From Sipunculus nudus (taxonomy: Eukaryota > Annelida > Sipuncula > Golfingiida > Sipunculidae): a DNA stretch of 64,000 nucleotides. The notes under the pieces are model-generated. The model saw only the letters and a list, made by a program, of their open reading frames with translations, was not told where the DNA came from and did no database searches. The position numbers and the translations under genes are program-made. The stretch lies in assembly GCA_026874595.1 (NCBI GenBank), contig CM049308.1, forward strand, positions 44,465,327 through 44,529,326, read 5' to 3'. Of this stretch, positions 22,516 through 34,680 are shown one piece after another; the stretch's first letter is position 1, and each line of letters opens with the position of its first letter.

Positions 22516-24271
22516 GTATCGCCAGACAAATGATTGTCTGAGAATGAAATAATAATATCTGTTATATTTTGTTTCACATCATATTTTGTTCTTTGTAATA
22601 AATTGTTATATTGTCATAAAAATTGTCATTTGTTCCTTATCAATAGCATAAATTGTGGAAAAACAAGAAAATAGAGTAGGGGGTGCCACCATGCAGTTCC
22701 CAGCAAATGACTCATCACATTACCCACATCTATCTATATGCATAATATGAAAGATATCTGCCAATAAGTTTCCAGCACATGACAACACTATCCAACAACT
22801 TTTTAATTTTTATTTTATAATGCTGACAATACTGTCAAGTCCCATATAGGCAACATTCATGAGCCATTTTAAATAGTCTTTGTCCAAAGGTCAAGACCAC
22901 TCTCAAAGGAAAATGATCCAGTTGTGACTCTGTGGTACACCCAGTGCACTAATTCATTTATCACTGACCATCATATCTATTTATAGAACCTGACCATGGC
23001 CCAGAACTGCTGATGTTTGGGCAAAACATGATGCAACACCATGTGCAGACCACTAGCTGAAGCTATCCCCCAGGTTCACTGGAGATTTTCATGATTGTTG
23101 GTGATTTTTACCATATATGGCAATATTTAAAGTCAAGTCCACTCTCATATGCAAGGTCAGGACCCAAATTTAAATATATCTCATCCCATAATCCAAATCT
23201 ATGTATATGCATAATATAAAAGAAATCTGTCCATTAGTTTTTTACTTGTAATGCTCACAGTGCTGTCAAGTGGCCCTTTTTAAGATATTCATGATTTTTT
23301 GTTTTTCACCAAATATAGGAATATTCAAGGTCAAGGTCACTCTCATAGTCACGGTCATGACCCCAAATCAATAAACTGCATTCCAAAATATCCAACATTT
23401 GAAAAAAAAAATTAAATTTAAAAAAAAAATTTAAATTAAATTAAATTTTAAAATTAAATTTAAAATTAAATATACCTCATTCCATAAACCATATCTATAT
23501 ACATGCATAACATGAAAGAAATCTGTCCATTACTGTTTGACTTATAATGCTCACAGTATATACTGTCAAGTGGCAATGATGGGGTATTCAAAGGCGCAAA
23601 AAACAAGAAAAGGACAACAGGTGGCGCCACCTATCTTCTGCAAAAGACAAAACTATCCAAGATCTTCCGTCAACTTGATTTTTGGACCAATCCATGCATC
23701 CCTTTTTAAGATATTCATGATTTTATGTGATTTTCACCATATATGGTAATATTCAAGGTCAAAGCCACTCTCAAAGGAAAGGTCATGACCCCAAATTTAA
23801 TATACATCATCCCATAACCCATACCTATGTACATGCATAATATTAAAGAAATCTGTCAATCAGTTTTTGACTTGTGATGCTAAAAGTACTGTCAAGTGGC
23901 AATGATGGGGGTATTAAACGGCACAAAAACAAGAAAAGGATACTAGGTGGCACCACCAGTTTCCGGTACATGACATCACTATCCAATATCTTTGTCCAAC
24001 TTGATTTTTGGATAAATCCATGAAAGATTTCTTGAGATATTTAAGAATTTGTGTGATTTTCCCCAAAAATGGATCTATTCAAGGTCAAGGTCACTCTCCT
24101 AGTTGAGGTCATGACCCCATTTTAAATAGGCTTCGTCCTCTCACCTATATCTATAAATGTGTCAAGTTTGAAAAAGATCCTTGAAAAAGTTATTGTGTCC
24201 AAAAGAAATCTCTGCGGCGGCGGCGCAACCGTGCCTAAACCATAATATCTCCAGACTATGTCTGGCGATAC
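22516..24271. mobile_element. Element with 13-bp inverted ends GTATCGCCAGACA and GGTCA cores
   Basis: Perfect 13-bp inverted repeats close the element (22,516-22,528 and 24,259-24,271), each backed by a small hairpin (CAGACAA..TTGTCTG on the left, CCAGAC..GTCTGG on the right). The interior repeats 'attcaaggtcaaggtcact', 'ggtcatgacccc' and 'cccatatctatgtatatgca' every 300-350 bp. It has one intact palindrome GGTGGCGCCACC at about 23,622 and a worn one at about 23,946. The same family is seen as relics at 893, 2,385 and 6,800. Non-coding. Confidence 0.7.
23395..23475. repeat. Low-complexity A/T (aaattaaattt) tract
   Basis: Direct reading; lies inside the preceding element. Confidence 0.9.
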
Positions 24272-25349
24272 AATAAGTATAATTAATGCAAATTTATGTC
24301 TTATATTTTTTTATCTTAAACACCCATTAATAACAAGCCACTTTTAGTAGACTGATATTAATTAAACTACATGAAATTAAATCTCAAAAGAACTGGCTTG
24401 ATTTTCCTGACTGGGTCTTTCTAGTTAATAAATGAATCTTCGTTTTTTTTTTACTCAAAATATTATATCAATGTACTAGGTACTTCATTGGGTCTAATAC
24501 AAATTTAAAACAACTTTTGGATATATTATGCTACCTCGATGAATTACAATTCACTTGGACATACTAATGTATTTAAAATATGAATATATTTAGGAAAGCA
24601 TCAAGAATAAAAATATGGGTTCATAACGGATTGATATTTTTATTTATGCATATTTTTAATGAAGTGCTCCATAGTTTAAACAAGCTATTTTGAGATATTT
24701 TTATAACTTAAACTTATGACATCACATTTGCAAGCAGTATGTGGTATAACCAGACCACTACCTGCACTGATCAACGATCACTTATTTCCTAATCTATGAT
24801 CAGTGATCAAGGATCAGGATCACTTATTAGCTGATCGGGGATCAATTTAAAAGCTGATCGGGGATCACTTATTAGCTGATCGGGGATCACTTATTAGCTG
24901 ATCGGGGATCACTTATTAAGCGCTAAATGGTGCAAATGAGCACACAAGTGATCCTTGATCACCCAATGTATGATCTTTGATCAGCATCAAGGATCAGACA
25001 TGAGCAAATATAAGCCGATCGATGATAAGAACTGAGCATATGTATACTGATCAGTGTTCAGATCTGAGTGCAGATCAAATGATCAATGATCATAGCTGAG
25101 CACTTAATCAGTGATCAAGGATCAGTCTTGATCTCTTATTAAGTGATCAAGGATCAGTCTTGATCTCTTATTAAGTGATCAAGGATCAGTCTTGATCTCT
25201 TATTAAGTGATCAAGGATCAGTCTTGATCTCTTATTAAGTGATCAACACCTTCCGCTCAATGGTGCAGATGAGTGCAGATTTAAGAGATCACTTGATCAC
25301 TCTAGGATCACTCCAGGATCACTTAAATTTTTGTAAGGGAATGCACCTG

Positions 25350-25376
25350 TGTGTGTGTGTGTGGGGGGGGGGGGGG
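25350..25376. repeat. (GT)n-(G)n tract
   Basis: GT repeats run into a G homopolymer just outside the right end of the GATC element. Confidence 0.9.
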
Positions 25377-25454
25377 GCGCAAATCAATATTTTAGAATTT
25401 GAAAGATGATGGTGGATGCAGTGTGTGTATATATATTTATATATATATATATAT

Positions 25455-25735
25455 ATATGTCAAGGCCCAGATTGCGATCTGGACGGATCTTAGATCTGTC
25501 CAGCCCTAATTGCGATCGCAGTTCAGGCCGGCCCAAACTGCGATTGCAATCCAGGCTGGCCAGATCTTAGATCCGTCCAGCCTAGATTGCGATCGCAGTT
25601 TAGTCCGGCCCAGATTGCGATCTTGTCTTTCTTGCTTCAGGATCGCAATCTGGACTGGACAGATCTAAGATCTGTCCAGTCAAGATTGCGATCCTTAACT
25701 TGACCAGCCCATATTGCGATCCATGCGATCCAAGT
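25455..25735 (+). repeat. Solo palindromic-module terminal repeat (GCGATC subtype)
   Basis: Begins 'atatatgtcaaggcccagat' directly after an (AT)n tract, then alternates 'tgcgatctggac', 'ggatcttagatctgtcc' and 'gcgatcgcagtt'. The same subtype occurs at 44,411-44,560. No inverted partner was seen. Confidence 0.65.
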
Positions 25736-26742
25736 GTTTCAGCTTGTTAATTTATAGTTATTTTAAAATTAAAAAAAAAATAAAATATGTCAAAATTTTA
25801 AAATTTTACTCAGACAAGTACTGATTAAATATGTCAATATGTTTCACTAATAATATTAAGACTCGTGGCTGTATCAGCTGTCACAAGACTATGTAAATAA
25901 TCAAAATCTGTATTGCTGGTTCCTTAATTTATGTTAATAAAATTAAACTTGCCCATCTCTAGTTTTCTCCTTGTACAATTTATAGGGTGTTCTTATGCTT
26001 GAGTTATTTTTTATTCTTATAATGGTTTCATAGCTGAGATTGCTTTTAATTTTTTTTTTACATTTTTTAAAATAAAATATTTAAATATGATATAAAATCA
26101 AATCTTAGACAAGTTCTTGTTATGATTTCTGTAATGTTGATAATTGTCATAAGACTTTTGCTATGTCTAGTGCTTAGACTGATGTGAAAGTAGTCCAAAG
26201 TGAATATAATAGTTTTATGTTTAAATATAAATTAAAGCCATAAAACCAGGTACTTATGATCATTATGATCATACTTATGATCAATTTGTGAAATTTGTAA
26301 ATTCTGGATTCTCATGAACTTTGTTTTGCTGTAACTGAATAAATACCAGACATGATAAGAATACTTTGCAAATATATTTGAATGTGAATATGAATATATG
26401 TACTCCATAATTTCATGCATAAAAATAGGAATACAGGTATAAATGGAAATATTTGAATACAAATGCAAATACTTTCAAAATGTAATCATGAATGTATTCA
26501 TGAATATATTCTATAATATTATTTAAATAATCATTTATTTCGGTTATACTATTAAAAGATCTTTTCATATGATGCTTTTATTATTTTAAATCTAAATTAT
26601 ATTTGACACAATATTTGTTATTAATTTATAATAAATAGTTATATTATTTAAGTTTTATTCTTGGGTAGGAATAACCAGTAATTATTAAATAAAAGTTCTC
26701 ATTTGTAAAAATCAGAATTACCATGACTGATAATGGACAGGT
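25736..26742. other. AT-rich spacer, nothing recognised
   Basis: Includes a 26,230-26,500 stretch of 'atgaatatga' low complexity. No gene or repeat end seen. Confidence 0.4.
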
Positions 26743-29135
26743 TTTTATAGCTCAGCTGACTTTCAGTCATGCTGGGCTATAGCAATGGGTCTTTGTCTGT
26801 CGTCCTTCCGTCTGTCCGGCCGGCCGGCCGTCCATTAGCAGGGCACAAATCGTAACCGTAGGGGCTAGGGCCATGAACCCTATGCAGTCTTAGAGGTTAT
26901 AAAAAGATCTCCTTGCAAACCTGAAATTAGGTCACTGCGACCTATATTCTCGAAGTTATGGGGTGTGTTTGCACCCCCCAGAAATAACTCTTTGAGACAA
27001 AATTTTCATCCCAAACCTTCCATCTTTCACATACAGCTCACCTACCAACAGGGGAAGAACCATAATTTTTTTTAGGTCAAAAGGTCAAAAGTCAAGGTCA
27101 CAGGAGCCTCTTCTTTGAAAAGCCTGTGGATGCATTTTAAGCCAACCCTTTCATCCCAATTCTTTGATTTTTCACATATAGCTCACCTACTAAGTTGGAG
27201 AAGAATCCTATAGATTTTGAGGTCACAAGGTCAAAGGTCAGGGTCACAGGATCCACTTCTTTGAAAAGGTTGTGGACACATTTCAAGCTAGACTTTTCAT
27301 TCCAAACCTTCCAGCACTGATATCGCTTCTCTGCCAACAGGGGAAAAGACCTGTTGATTTTGAGGTCAAAGGTCAAGTTCACAGCACCCACTTCTTGCGT
27401 GGAGTCATTTTCAGGCAAACTTTTCAATCTGTCCCTTCCATCTGTCATATATGGCTTACCTACCAATAAGGGAAGAAGCCTATTGATGTTGAGGTCAAAA
27501 AGTCAAAGGTCAAGGTCACAATATTTAATTGTTCTAAATGCTTGTGAGCATATTTCAAGTGTAACTGTTCAACCCAAACCTTCAGTCTTTTACATATGCC
27601 ACATCTATGCATCACTCAGTTTGACTCAAACTTCATATTTATGGGTCTTTTTGCTTGAATAAATAACTTATTGATTTTGGGGTCAGCTAGTCAGCAGGTT
27701 AAAGGTTGCAGGTCAAAGTTATTCACCCATTGGTTGCCAAGTAATTACACCAGATTTAAGTGGTTAGTAGTTACCCATCATTTAGAAAGAATCCAGTTGA
27801 TATATGGGCAAAAGGCCAAGGTCATAGGTCAGGGATGTTCACAATTACTTATTTTATAGACCATCTCTTTTTTTTCGTATATATAACCGTCCCACTCCAG
27901 CTGGTACATCTCCCTGTGTGGCTGTAATTGTGAGTGACACTGGTGACATATGACTCCCTTTTGTATCAGCCTATTAAGTGATAAGGCTCAGTGATAAGTA
28001 CCTCGTTACTTCATAACAAAAACACTGTTGTCAGAATGCTTCAGCCAGGCATTAAGACTATGAGAGTATAGTATTAAGGTTTAGCTACTGATTTATAAGA
28101 TGATGGGAACATTTTGCAGTTTATTTTATGGAATCCTAACAATAAACTTAGTTTCCTAGATATCTGAATATTTTAATATATATCACCACATATAAAAGCA
28201 AGTGTTTGTTCTCATAATATGTGGATGTGTACCTTGATTTAGGATGGCTTTTTGTTTTATTTCAAGTCTCTTAGTCATGCTTTCTGCATTTCTTTTCTTT
28301 CAGGTTTGGCAGTTTACCTACCCTGCTGACCCCATTGAAAAGCAGAGTGATAATAAAAAATGTTGGACTTACACTTTTTACAATTGCATATCTATAAATC
28401 TGATATGAGGGCCTGGACATGCCTTTTGAATTATTTTGGGCATTCATTACTGGATAATTTGCCCCAAGTTTGGTCTCTTATTGGAGAATGTGGGATATCA
28501 AATGTCATACTTGTCAGAAATCCATTATGTCTGCCAGTTAGCCACCTTAGAAATTCTTTCTTCAGTGCAGTTTCAGTAATTTTTCTTTAATGTTTGGTCC
28601 GATTTAGAGAATGTTTGTTGTCTGATTTCAGACTTGTCAGAAGTCCAATATGGCCACCAGGCAACCATCTTTTAATTCCTTTTGATCATATTATCTCAAG
28701 AACAGTTAAAGTGAATGCAGTTGGATGTATATTTATGTAATCTTGTAAAGGATTGGGTCAAATATTTCTGAATAAATATTACCATCATTTATAAAAGTGC
28801 AGTACAGTTGGCTTGTATTGAATAAAAATTCATACAGAAGCACCTGTTTCTCAATAATTCTTGCATGTATTTCTTTGATTTTTGCTATATATTTTGATCT
28901 TATATTTTCCCTTTGTGGTGTTCCTTTGAGACTGACAGGTTTCAAGCAAGCTGTTGGAATAGTTCCTGATAGCTTAACAATCATGCATTTTCCTCAGACC
29001 ATCAATTCACTGTGTTTTAACCAGACATAGGTGATATATATTTCTGTTGTCATAGAAAATTTTCAACAAGTTGGCAAATTGGTTCTTCAAAATTTGACTG
29101 GAAGTCGTGAATCTCAGTCCATGATGTCACAGGTC
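26743..29135 (-). mobile_element. 2.4 kb hairpin-capped element, copy 2
   Basis: Minus-strand copy of the 13,183 element. The 3' hairpin and GACGG-type tail are at 26,743-26,840, and the 'aggtcaaaggtcaaggtcac' cores run through 27,060-27,520. At 29,135 the match stops within 'atgatgtcacaggtca', so the 5' cap with CCCATGGG is missing and is replaced by sequence resembling the start of the 51,041 element in the opposite orientation. Confidence 0.8.
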
Positions 29136-29275
29136 ATCAGAATGGTAGTATATACCCATTCAACTGAAGCATCAAACAAATTAACCAACAGGCCAAGATT
29201 TAGTCTGTATTTATATAGCGACAGCTTGTCACCCCAAACGTCGATTTTAGATGAACTGGAGACGATGGGGTGACA
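29136..29275 (+). repeat. Fragment shared with 51,100-51,180, then a small inverted repeat
   Basis: 'acccattcaactgaagcatc' and 'ttaaccaacaggcca' match 51,124-51,165. After it, GTCACCCCA (about 29,229) and TGGGGTGAC (about 29,264) form an inverted pair around about 30 bp. Confidence 0.6.
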
Positions 29276-30297
29276 GTACAAGCTATTGGGTTCCCATCAA
29301 TTCTAGTATGTGCAGATGTGCATGCCATTTCTGACACTACTTTTTCATTTTCATCTACTTCTCGAACTGCCATTTTCCTGAGTTAAGACAAAAAGTAACG
29401 TTATTATGTTGGGGAAAATAATAATTATTACATCCACGGTTTACTTACGTGTATTCGTGCAGCAGTTTTTAATACCGAGGCTGGTTTTACTCGAAAAACT
29501 CGTCTCCACGTCTGTCAGCGGGAGAATCATAACTTCCGGTAGGGGATTTCCAAACGGCTATGTGTAAAAACTCGGAAGTCCGAAGTCGGAAGCAAGGATT
29601 TTTTTAATTAAAGCAATGTTCGAAGCATAATTAAAATGATACTACATCAATAGAAAGTACCATTTTATTTTTATTGATAGAATAAGGTCTTTTCTATCAT
29701 TATGTAAAAAATCAAAGTTATCCATCTGAAGTTATAGACTATTTCTTGCTCCGTAATGCCCGGTTATGGTCCAAATAACATGTGTAAAACTAGCCAGTAA
29801 TAGCTAATGCACTGGTCATCATGTCGTCAGCAAACGTGTCAAGCATTTTCAGTTTCTTAAATAACACATATTTATCATAAACTCTGTTTTGTAACATTAA
29901 TTATGCTGTTTTTATAATATATTATATTGATATTTTATTTCATTTTGTAAAACAAGATTATATAATTACTCATCAATATTTTCGCTATTACCATATTTTT
30001 TGTTTGTGGAAACATGAAAAAAAAATAAAAATTTGATAATATTTTAAAAATTACCCTGATAATATCATAGAGACTTAAACAGATAATTTGACAGAACCAC
30101 AAAACGTCCAGTAAATGTTTTAACAAGGGTGTTTCGAACAAAATATTTTATTTATCATGTATCAATTGAAAAACCTTTTCCTCTTCCATTGACCAAACAA
30201 TTTAATCATGATTATGAATCTCTTAAACTCTTATCTATTATGTAATACTTTTTATACCAAATTATATTTTACATTTCATGGTCAGGTTGCACACATT

Positions 30298-30315
30298 TAT
30301 ATATATATATATATG

Positions 30316-30361
<46 letters not shown>
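30298..30361. repeat. (AT)n microsatellite
   Basis: Near-continuous AT dinucleotides with one 'gtatgt' interruption. Confidence 0.95.
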
Positions 30362-30366
<5 letters not shown>

Positions 30367-32015
30367 TAATCACATTGCAATGTGATATTTTCCCCTATAT
30401 ATGTACCTGCTGTAAATGGAACCTGTTTCAATTCATGTTTTGAAATTTTGCCAAAATAGCATAATATACATGATGCTTTACAAAAATTTGTTTGCTACTG
30501 ATTTCATCAGACGTATCCTGCAAAATTAAAAATAACCACAAACATTAACAAAACCTTGACAGAAAAAAATACACAATGCATGTGTAAATAGATATGATCC
30601 CGATTGTAACATTTTACAATCATATAAAAAAACAATAGTTTCTGTTTTTGCAGAACGATTCAATATATAATCGATATTTTTTATGCAGTTAGGCACAATA
30701 TTCATCAAATTAATGTTCTGAAAATTTGCAAAACCACAGGACACAAACATTTATATACTTTATATATATATATATATTTGTAAAATACGTCAACTAAAAA
30801 ATCAATAAAACATCAAACAAAACATTTTGCATAGCCAAAAAAAGTTCATTAAATGTTTAAAAATAAATTGTTACAGAGCAAATGTTATAGATATAAAAAA
30901 TTCTGTTTATTTATAGAACCTGATACCAGCAACTATTAAGTCCGGAGAGAAGGGGGTCCGAAAGCGCACGGTACTTCTGTATCGAGAATTCCGATTATAG
31001 TCCGGTTAATTTTGTTTCTGAGCATAAAAATATAAGAATCAAATAAAAATAGTGAGTATACACCGAATATTCAGATGCATATATTTTTATATAAAGATAA
31101 AAAATTACTATACAGCAAAAGTAGAATGGGAATAATTAATATTTGTAATTGAAATATTTATCTTAGCGGTAAATGTCTAACTTGATTCATCAATCCGGTT
31201 TGGTTCCATTATTGCATGGTGTCATCATTTTTATGTGGAATTTAAAGGAATGAATCATAAAGATGAGCAACAGGTTCAATAAAAATGCCTATATCCCGTA
31301 GCATCTTTAAGACACCAGGTCACCTCTAGACAGACTTTTACTTGAAGCCCCAGATGTCTTACGTGTCGATAAAGATTCTATATGGTTATTTATTAAAGAT
31401 TTTACATTCAAAATTGTAATTTCTTATCGAGATCCTTGTAATCGTATACAGTAATCCGAAGTTGAAGGGAGCACATTCTGTTTACATGCCCTTATCATGC
31501 ACATATTATAACGTATGAGAGTGAAATCAGTTGCAAATATACTTTAAAATATTATTAAATATCCATTTATTTGAAGTTGAAATGTGATGTTGAAACATCA
31601 GGAGTGAATTTTAATATATAAATATCAAGATTGAAAAAGTTTGAAAGAAAGAGTTAAAACTTGAAAAAGAATTGATTTTAGTTTAAAAAAAATGATTTGC
31701 TTAAATATACAAATCGATAAGATTTTATAATCACACATGTATTAGTATGTTATATATTACCTGGACTGTTGTATCCCTTTTCTAAGATATATTTTACCTT
31801 TTTTTAAATATCGTAGAACTCTAACATATTGAAGGACATTTCGTTTTGTATTTGATACATGTATGTTTTTTCCAGCGATGACCTACTGGGATATATTGAA
31901 TTTTCATATTTGTTCAACGTATGGAAAATATATTACTGTTTTTATTGAATGACATGGTAATTTATAACTATATTTTTAATGCCGTATTAGGGTTTATTAT
32001 ACCATATTTATTATT

Positions 32016-32650
32016 CAGTGGTGCATCCATAGAGGGCGCAAGCATAACACCGAGGAATCCCCATCCCCCCCCCCCCCCCCCCCCATCGCAGTACCGTGTG
32101 AGTCATACACGGTCTCCCCACAGAGCTCAGCTCGGGGTGGGATCGACCGTGAAAAATCTCACGGCTCCTCGGCTGATACTCAGACTCGCGCACTGTGCTG
32201 TCCGAGTCTGCATGTGCGCTCTCAGATCACAAAATTCGGTGAAATGCAAAGATTGTCATAAGACTTTAACATATCAATTATTTTACAACGATTACTACAT
32301 TTAAATACTAGTAGTGACATTTTGCAAGTTATAAATGTATAGACGCGCATTTCATCATTGACATTAACATGTTACGAACTTTTGAATATTTGGACCTTCC
32401 AATTTATACCGTAATGTTATAGAAATATAAATATTAAAGCCCAACAACCTGAAGTTTGAATACATTGTTCCAATACATGTAGGAGTATAGTTGTGGAACA
32501 GAAAATCTTCATAATCTTTCGTTTAAGGTGCCTCAATATATCCTCTTTACATTGCATATTTTAAAAATTTACCCCTTCCCATACCATCCCCATGTTAATA
32601 TAAATAATTTTCACAAAACATAGCTCTAGATAGGGTGAAATATATTACGT
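32016..32650 (+). mobile_element. hAT-type MITE relic, same family as 58,789-59,640
   Basis: The left end CAGTGGTGCATCCATAGAGG corresponds to CAGTGGCGGATCCAGAAGGG at 58,789. Shared internal blocks follow in order: 'tgggatcgaccgtga', 'atctcacggc', 'cattaacatgtt' and 'tcctctttaca'. The right end is not recognisable. A C homopolymer lies near the left end. The frames in this interval are not genes. Confidence 0.65.
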
Positions 32651-32659
32651 GAAAATACC

Positions 32660-32713
32660 ATCACATATATGTTTATATATATATATATTCATATATATAT
32701 ATATATATATATT
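32660..32713. repeat. (AT)n-rich tract
   Basis: Interrupted AT dinucleotide run. Confidence 0.9.
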
Positions 32714-33506
32714 AAATTTACAAATAAAAAAATTAAGAACTTATAGTTTTTCCGATTATGTATCATGTTTTGTGTTATTCACGCATTTAAAGCAGAATCA
32801 TGCATAAGCAATTTTAATATATGCATGCAACTATAATTATAATGAAACTGCATTGGGCTGTGGCTCTTAACTGACCACAAGTTAACCAGTGCGTCTCTGT
32901 GACTTCCGAGTTATACACATTGGATAACATCCCAGCACTTCTGACTGACTTCCGAGATTGCTTCCGAGCACAAAATCGTCCATAACGTTCAGATTGAAGA
33001 ATGGATAACTATTATTCTTCACAGAATGATAATAAAGATCTTATTCTATCGGGGAAAAAAACAAAACGGTATTGAAGCGTTAGCATTTTGTATATGCTTT
33101 AAACTGCATTATTTATAAAACGATTCCTTGGTTTCCGGCGTCCGGCTTCCGACTTCCAAGTTTACATATACGACCGCGCCATGACACCTTCACTTTTGAA
33201 TGCGAAACACCGCTTCACGTGAATCGGTGCCACAGTGATGAAAGAAGGTAATAAATGTAATTATTTTTGTGTAACAACATTTTTTCTTCGATATTAAGCA
33301 CATATAATACGACTATATAAGCCTGTGATGCCAAATAATACCAGACATGAAATATTTTGATCCGACCCTTAGAATGGGCGTTCTGTTGTGACTGCCATCA
33401 TGACTCTAGGCCCTATCAGTTTATTTCAGAAGGCCTGAGTGTCATGTTGTCATGGCTAGTATTTATATATCTCAAAAATAGAGAAAAATGTGTAAACTTT
33501 AAAAAA

Positions 33507-34680
33507 ACTAGAATACGGGTAACCAACAAGTGACTACATGTATCTGCCAAAATCGGATAGTGAGGCATGGATTGAGTGGCAAGGGGAAATAGAGTGAGGT
33601 ATGTTGCATATTAGCATGGATGTCTGCAGCCTAAATGTGTATGTAGGTTGTGCCACCTACCACAAATCCAGAAAGCTGTCCAAGTTGTATACACCTGCAA
33701 AACTTTAGGCAGAAAAGTCAAACCACTACATGTATATGAGCGATTTTTGCCCATGGCAGACAAACAGACAAACACTGTGCAAAAATCTTTGCAGGTAACC
33801 CCTCCAGTTTTGTGTATGATAAAGACCTATGTGAGATCTAAACACATGCACAATTTTGGCCCAATCGGTCAAATGGTTCCTGAGATATGAGCTTGAATGT
33901 GTCCAGCGTTAACTAGAATGTAGGTGGCGCCACCTGTCATAAAATCAAGAAAGCTGTCCACGATGTATAAACCTGCAAAATTTTAGGCAGTTATGTCGAA
34001 CCACTACAGAGAAATGAGTAATTTTAGGCCAAGGCAGACTAACAGACAGACGCTGTGCAAACATTGTTACAGGTGGCGCCACCATTTTTTGTGTATGTTA
34101 CAGAGCTATCAAAGGGCTACATTTGTATAAATTTTATTTCCTGATCGGTCAAACGGTTCCCGAGATATAAGCTTGGATGTCATCAGCGTGAACGTGAACG
34201 TAGGTGGCGCCACCTGTCATAAAATCAAGAAAGCTATCCTGGATGTATACACATGACGAATTTCAGGTGAATTAGTCAATTCACTGCAGAGATATGAGTG
34301 ATTTTAACCCAAGGCAGATGAACAGATGGACACTGTGCAAACATGGTTACAGGTGGCGCCACCATTTTTTGTGTATGTTATAAAGCAATCCAAGGGCTAC
34401 ATTTGTATCAATTTTATTTCCTGATCGGTCAAACGGTTCCCGAGATATGAGGGTTTATGAGTGGAAACAGACCCACAAATGGACACTGGATAGAGAGGAA
34501 AGGTCAGAGGTCAATGCAAATTGGTTAGGCACCAGTTCACATGTGACCCGATAATAGGTGTAAGTTTGGGAAAAATCTGTCCATTAGTCTCCGAGGAGCT
34601 CTCTGGAAACGAACGCCGCCGCGGCGGAGGAACTCGGTCAAAAATAGTATCCGCAAAACTTCGTTTTGGTGGATACAAAA
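33507..34680 (+). mobile_element. Single-arm GGTGGCGCCACC-core element
   Basis: Starts ACTAGAATACGGG like the two arms at 9,779-12,525. Alternating core units carry GGTGGCGCCACC at about 33,924, 34,074, 34,203 and 34,352. It ends with a GC-rich 'cgccgccgcggcgg' patch and a hairpin at 34,647-34,676, with arms GTATCCGCAAAAC and GTTTTGGTGGATAC. The same hairpin is at 10,972-11,001. This copy shows that the unit is hairpin-ended and that the 9.8-12.5 kb locus is two such units tail to tail. Confidence 0.75.

Larger units (their letters stand above)
19203..25348. mobile_element. Large inverted-repeat element with GATC-rich terminal arrays
   Basis: The ends pair as AGGTGCAT (19,203-19,210 and, inverted, 25,341-25,348), then CCCTTACAAAAATTTAAGTG (19,801 onward and, inverted, up to 25,339), then 'atcctggagtgatc'. 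Inside both ends are arrays dominated by GATC: 19,820-20,100 and 24,770-25,330. The right array includes four near-perfect 32-bp repeats of the 'cttattaagtgatcaaggat' type at about 25,130-25,245. The left terminal repeat is split by a MITE at 19,213-19,797. The interior is AT-rich, has no credible transposase frame, and hosts another element at 22,516-24,271. No clean target duplication was found. Non-autonomous; superfamily unknown. Confidence 0.7.
29558..33175. mobile_element. 3.6 kb element with long, worn inverted ends (TCGGAAGTC)
   Basis: Left end 'tgtgtaaaaactcggaagtc' followed by 'cgaagtcggaagc'. The complement on the right has 'ggaagtcggaagccgg' ending near 33,175. Inward, both arms share 'gatagaataaggtcttt', 'tatcat' and 'agttatccat' in the same order over about 200 bp. 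A second right-end-like word, TGACTTCCGAGTTATACACA, lies at about 32,890-32,910. The interior is AT-rich, has no credible transposase, and hosts a hAT MITE relic. Exact ends are uncertain. Confidence 0.5.

Noticed and set aside
24770-25339. CRISPR array (regular GATC repeats with spacers)
   Set aside because: Units are direct tandem copies without unique spacers, the organism is eukaryotic by every other sign, and the array is mirrored at 19.8-20.1 kb.
32011-32304. Proline- and arginine-rich open frames as a gene
   Set aside because: They run through a C homopolymer within a hAT MITE relic; the frame depends on the homopolymer length.
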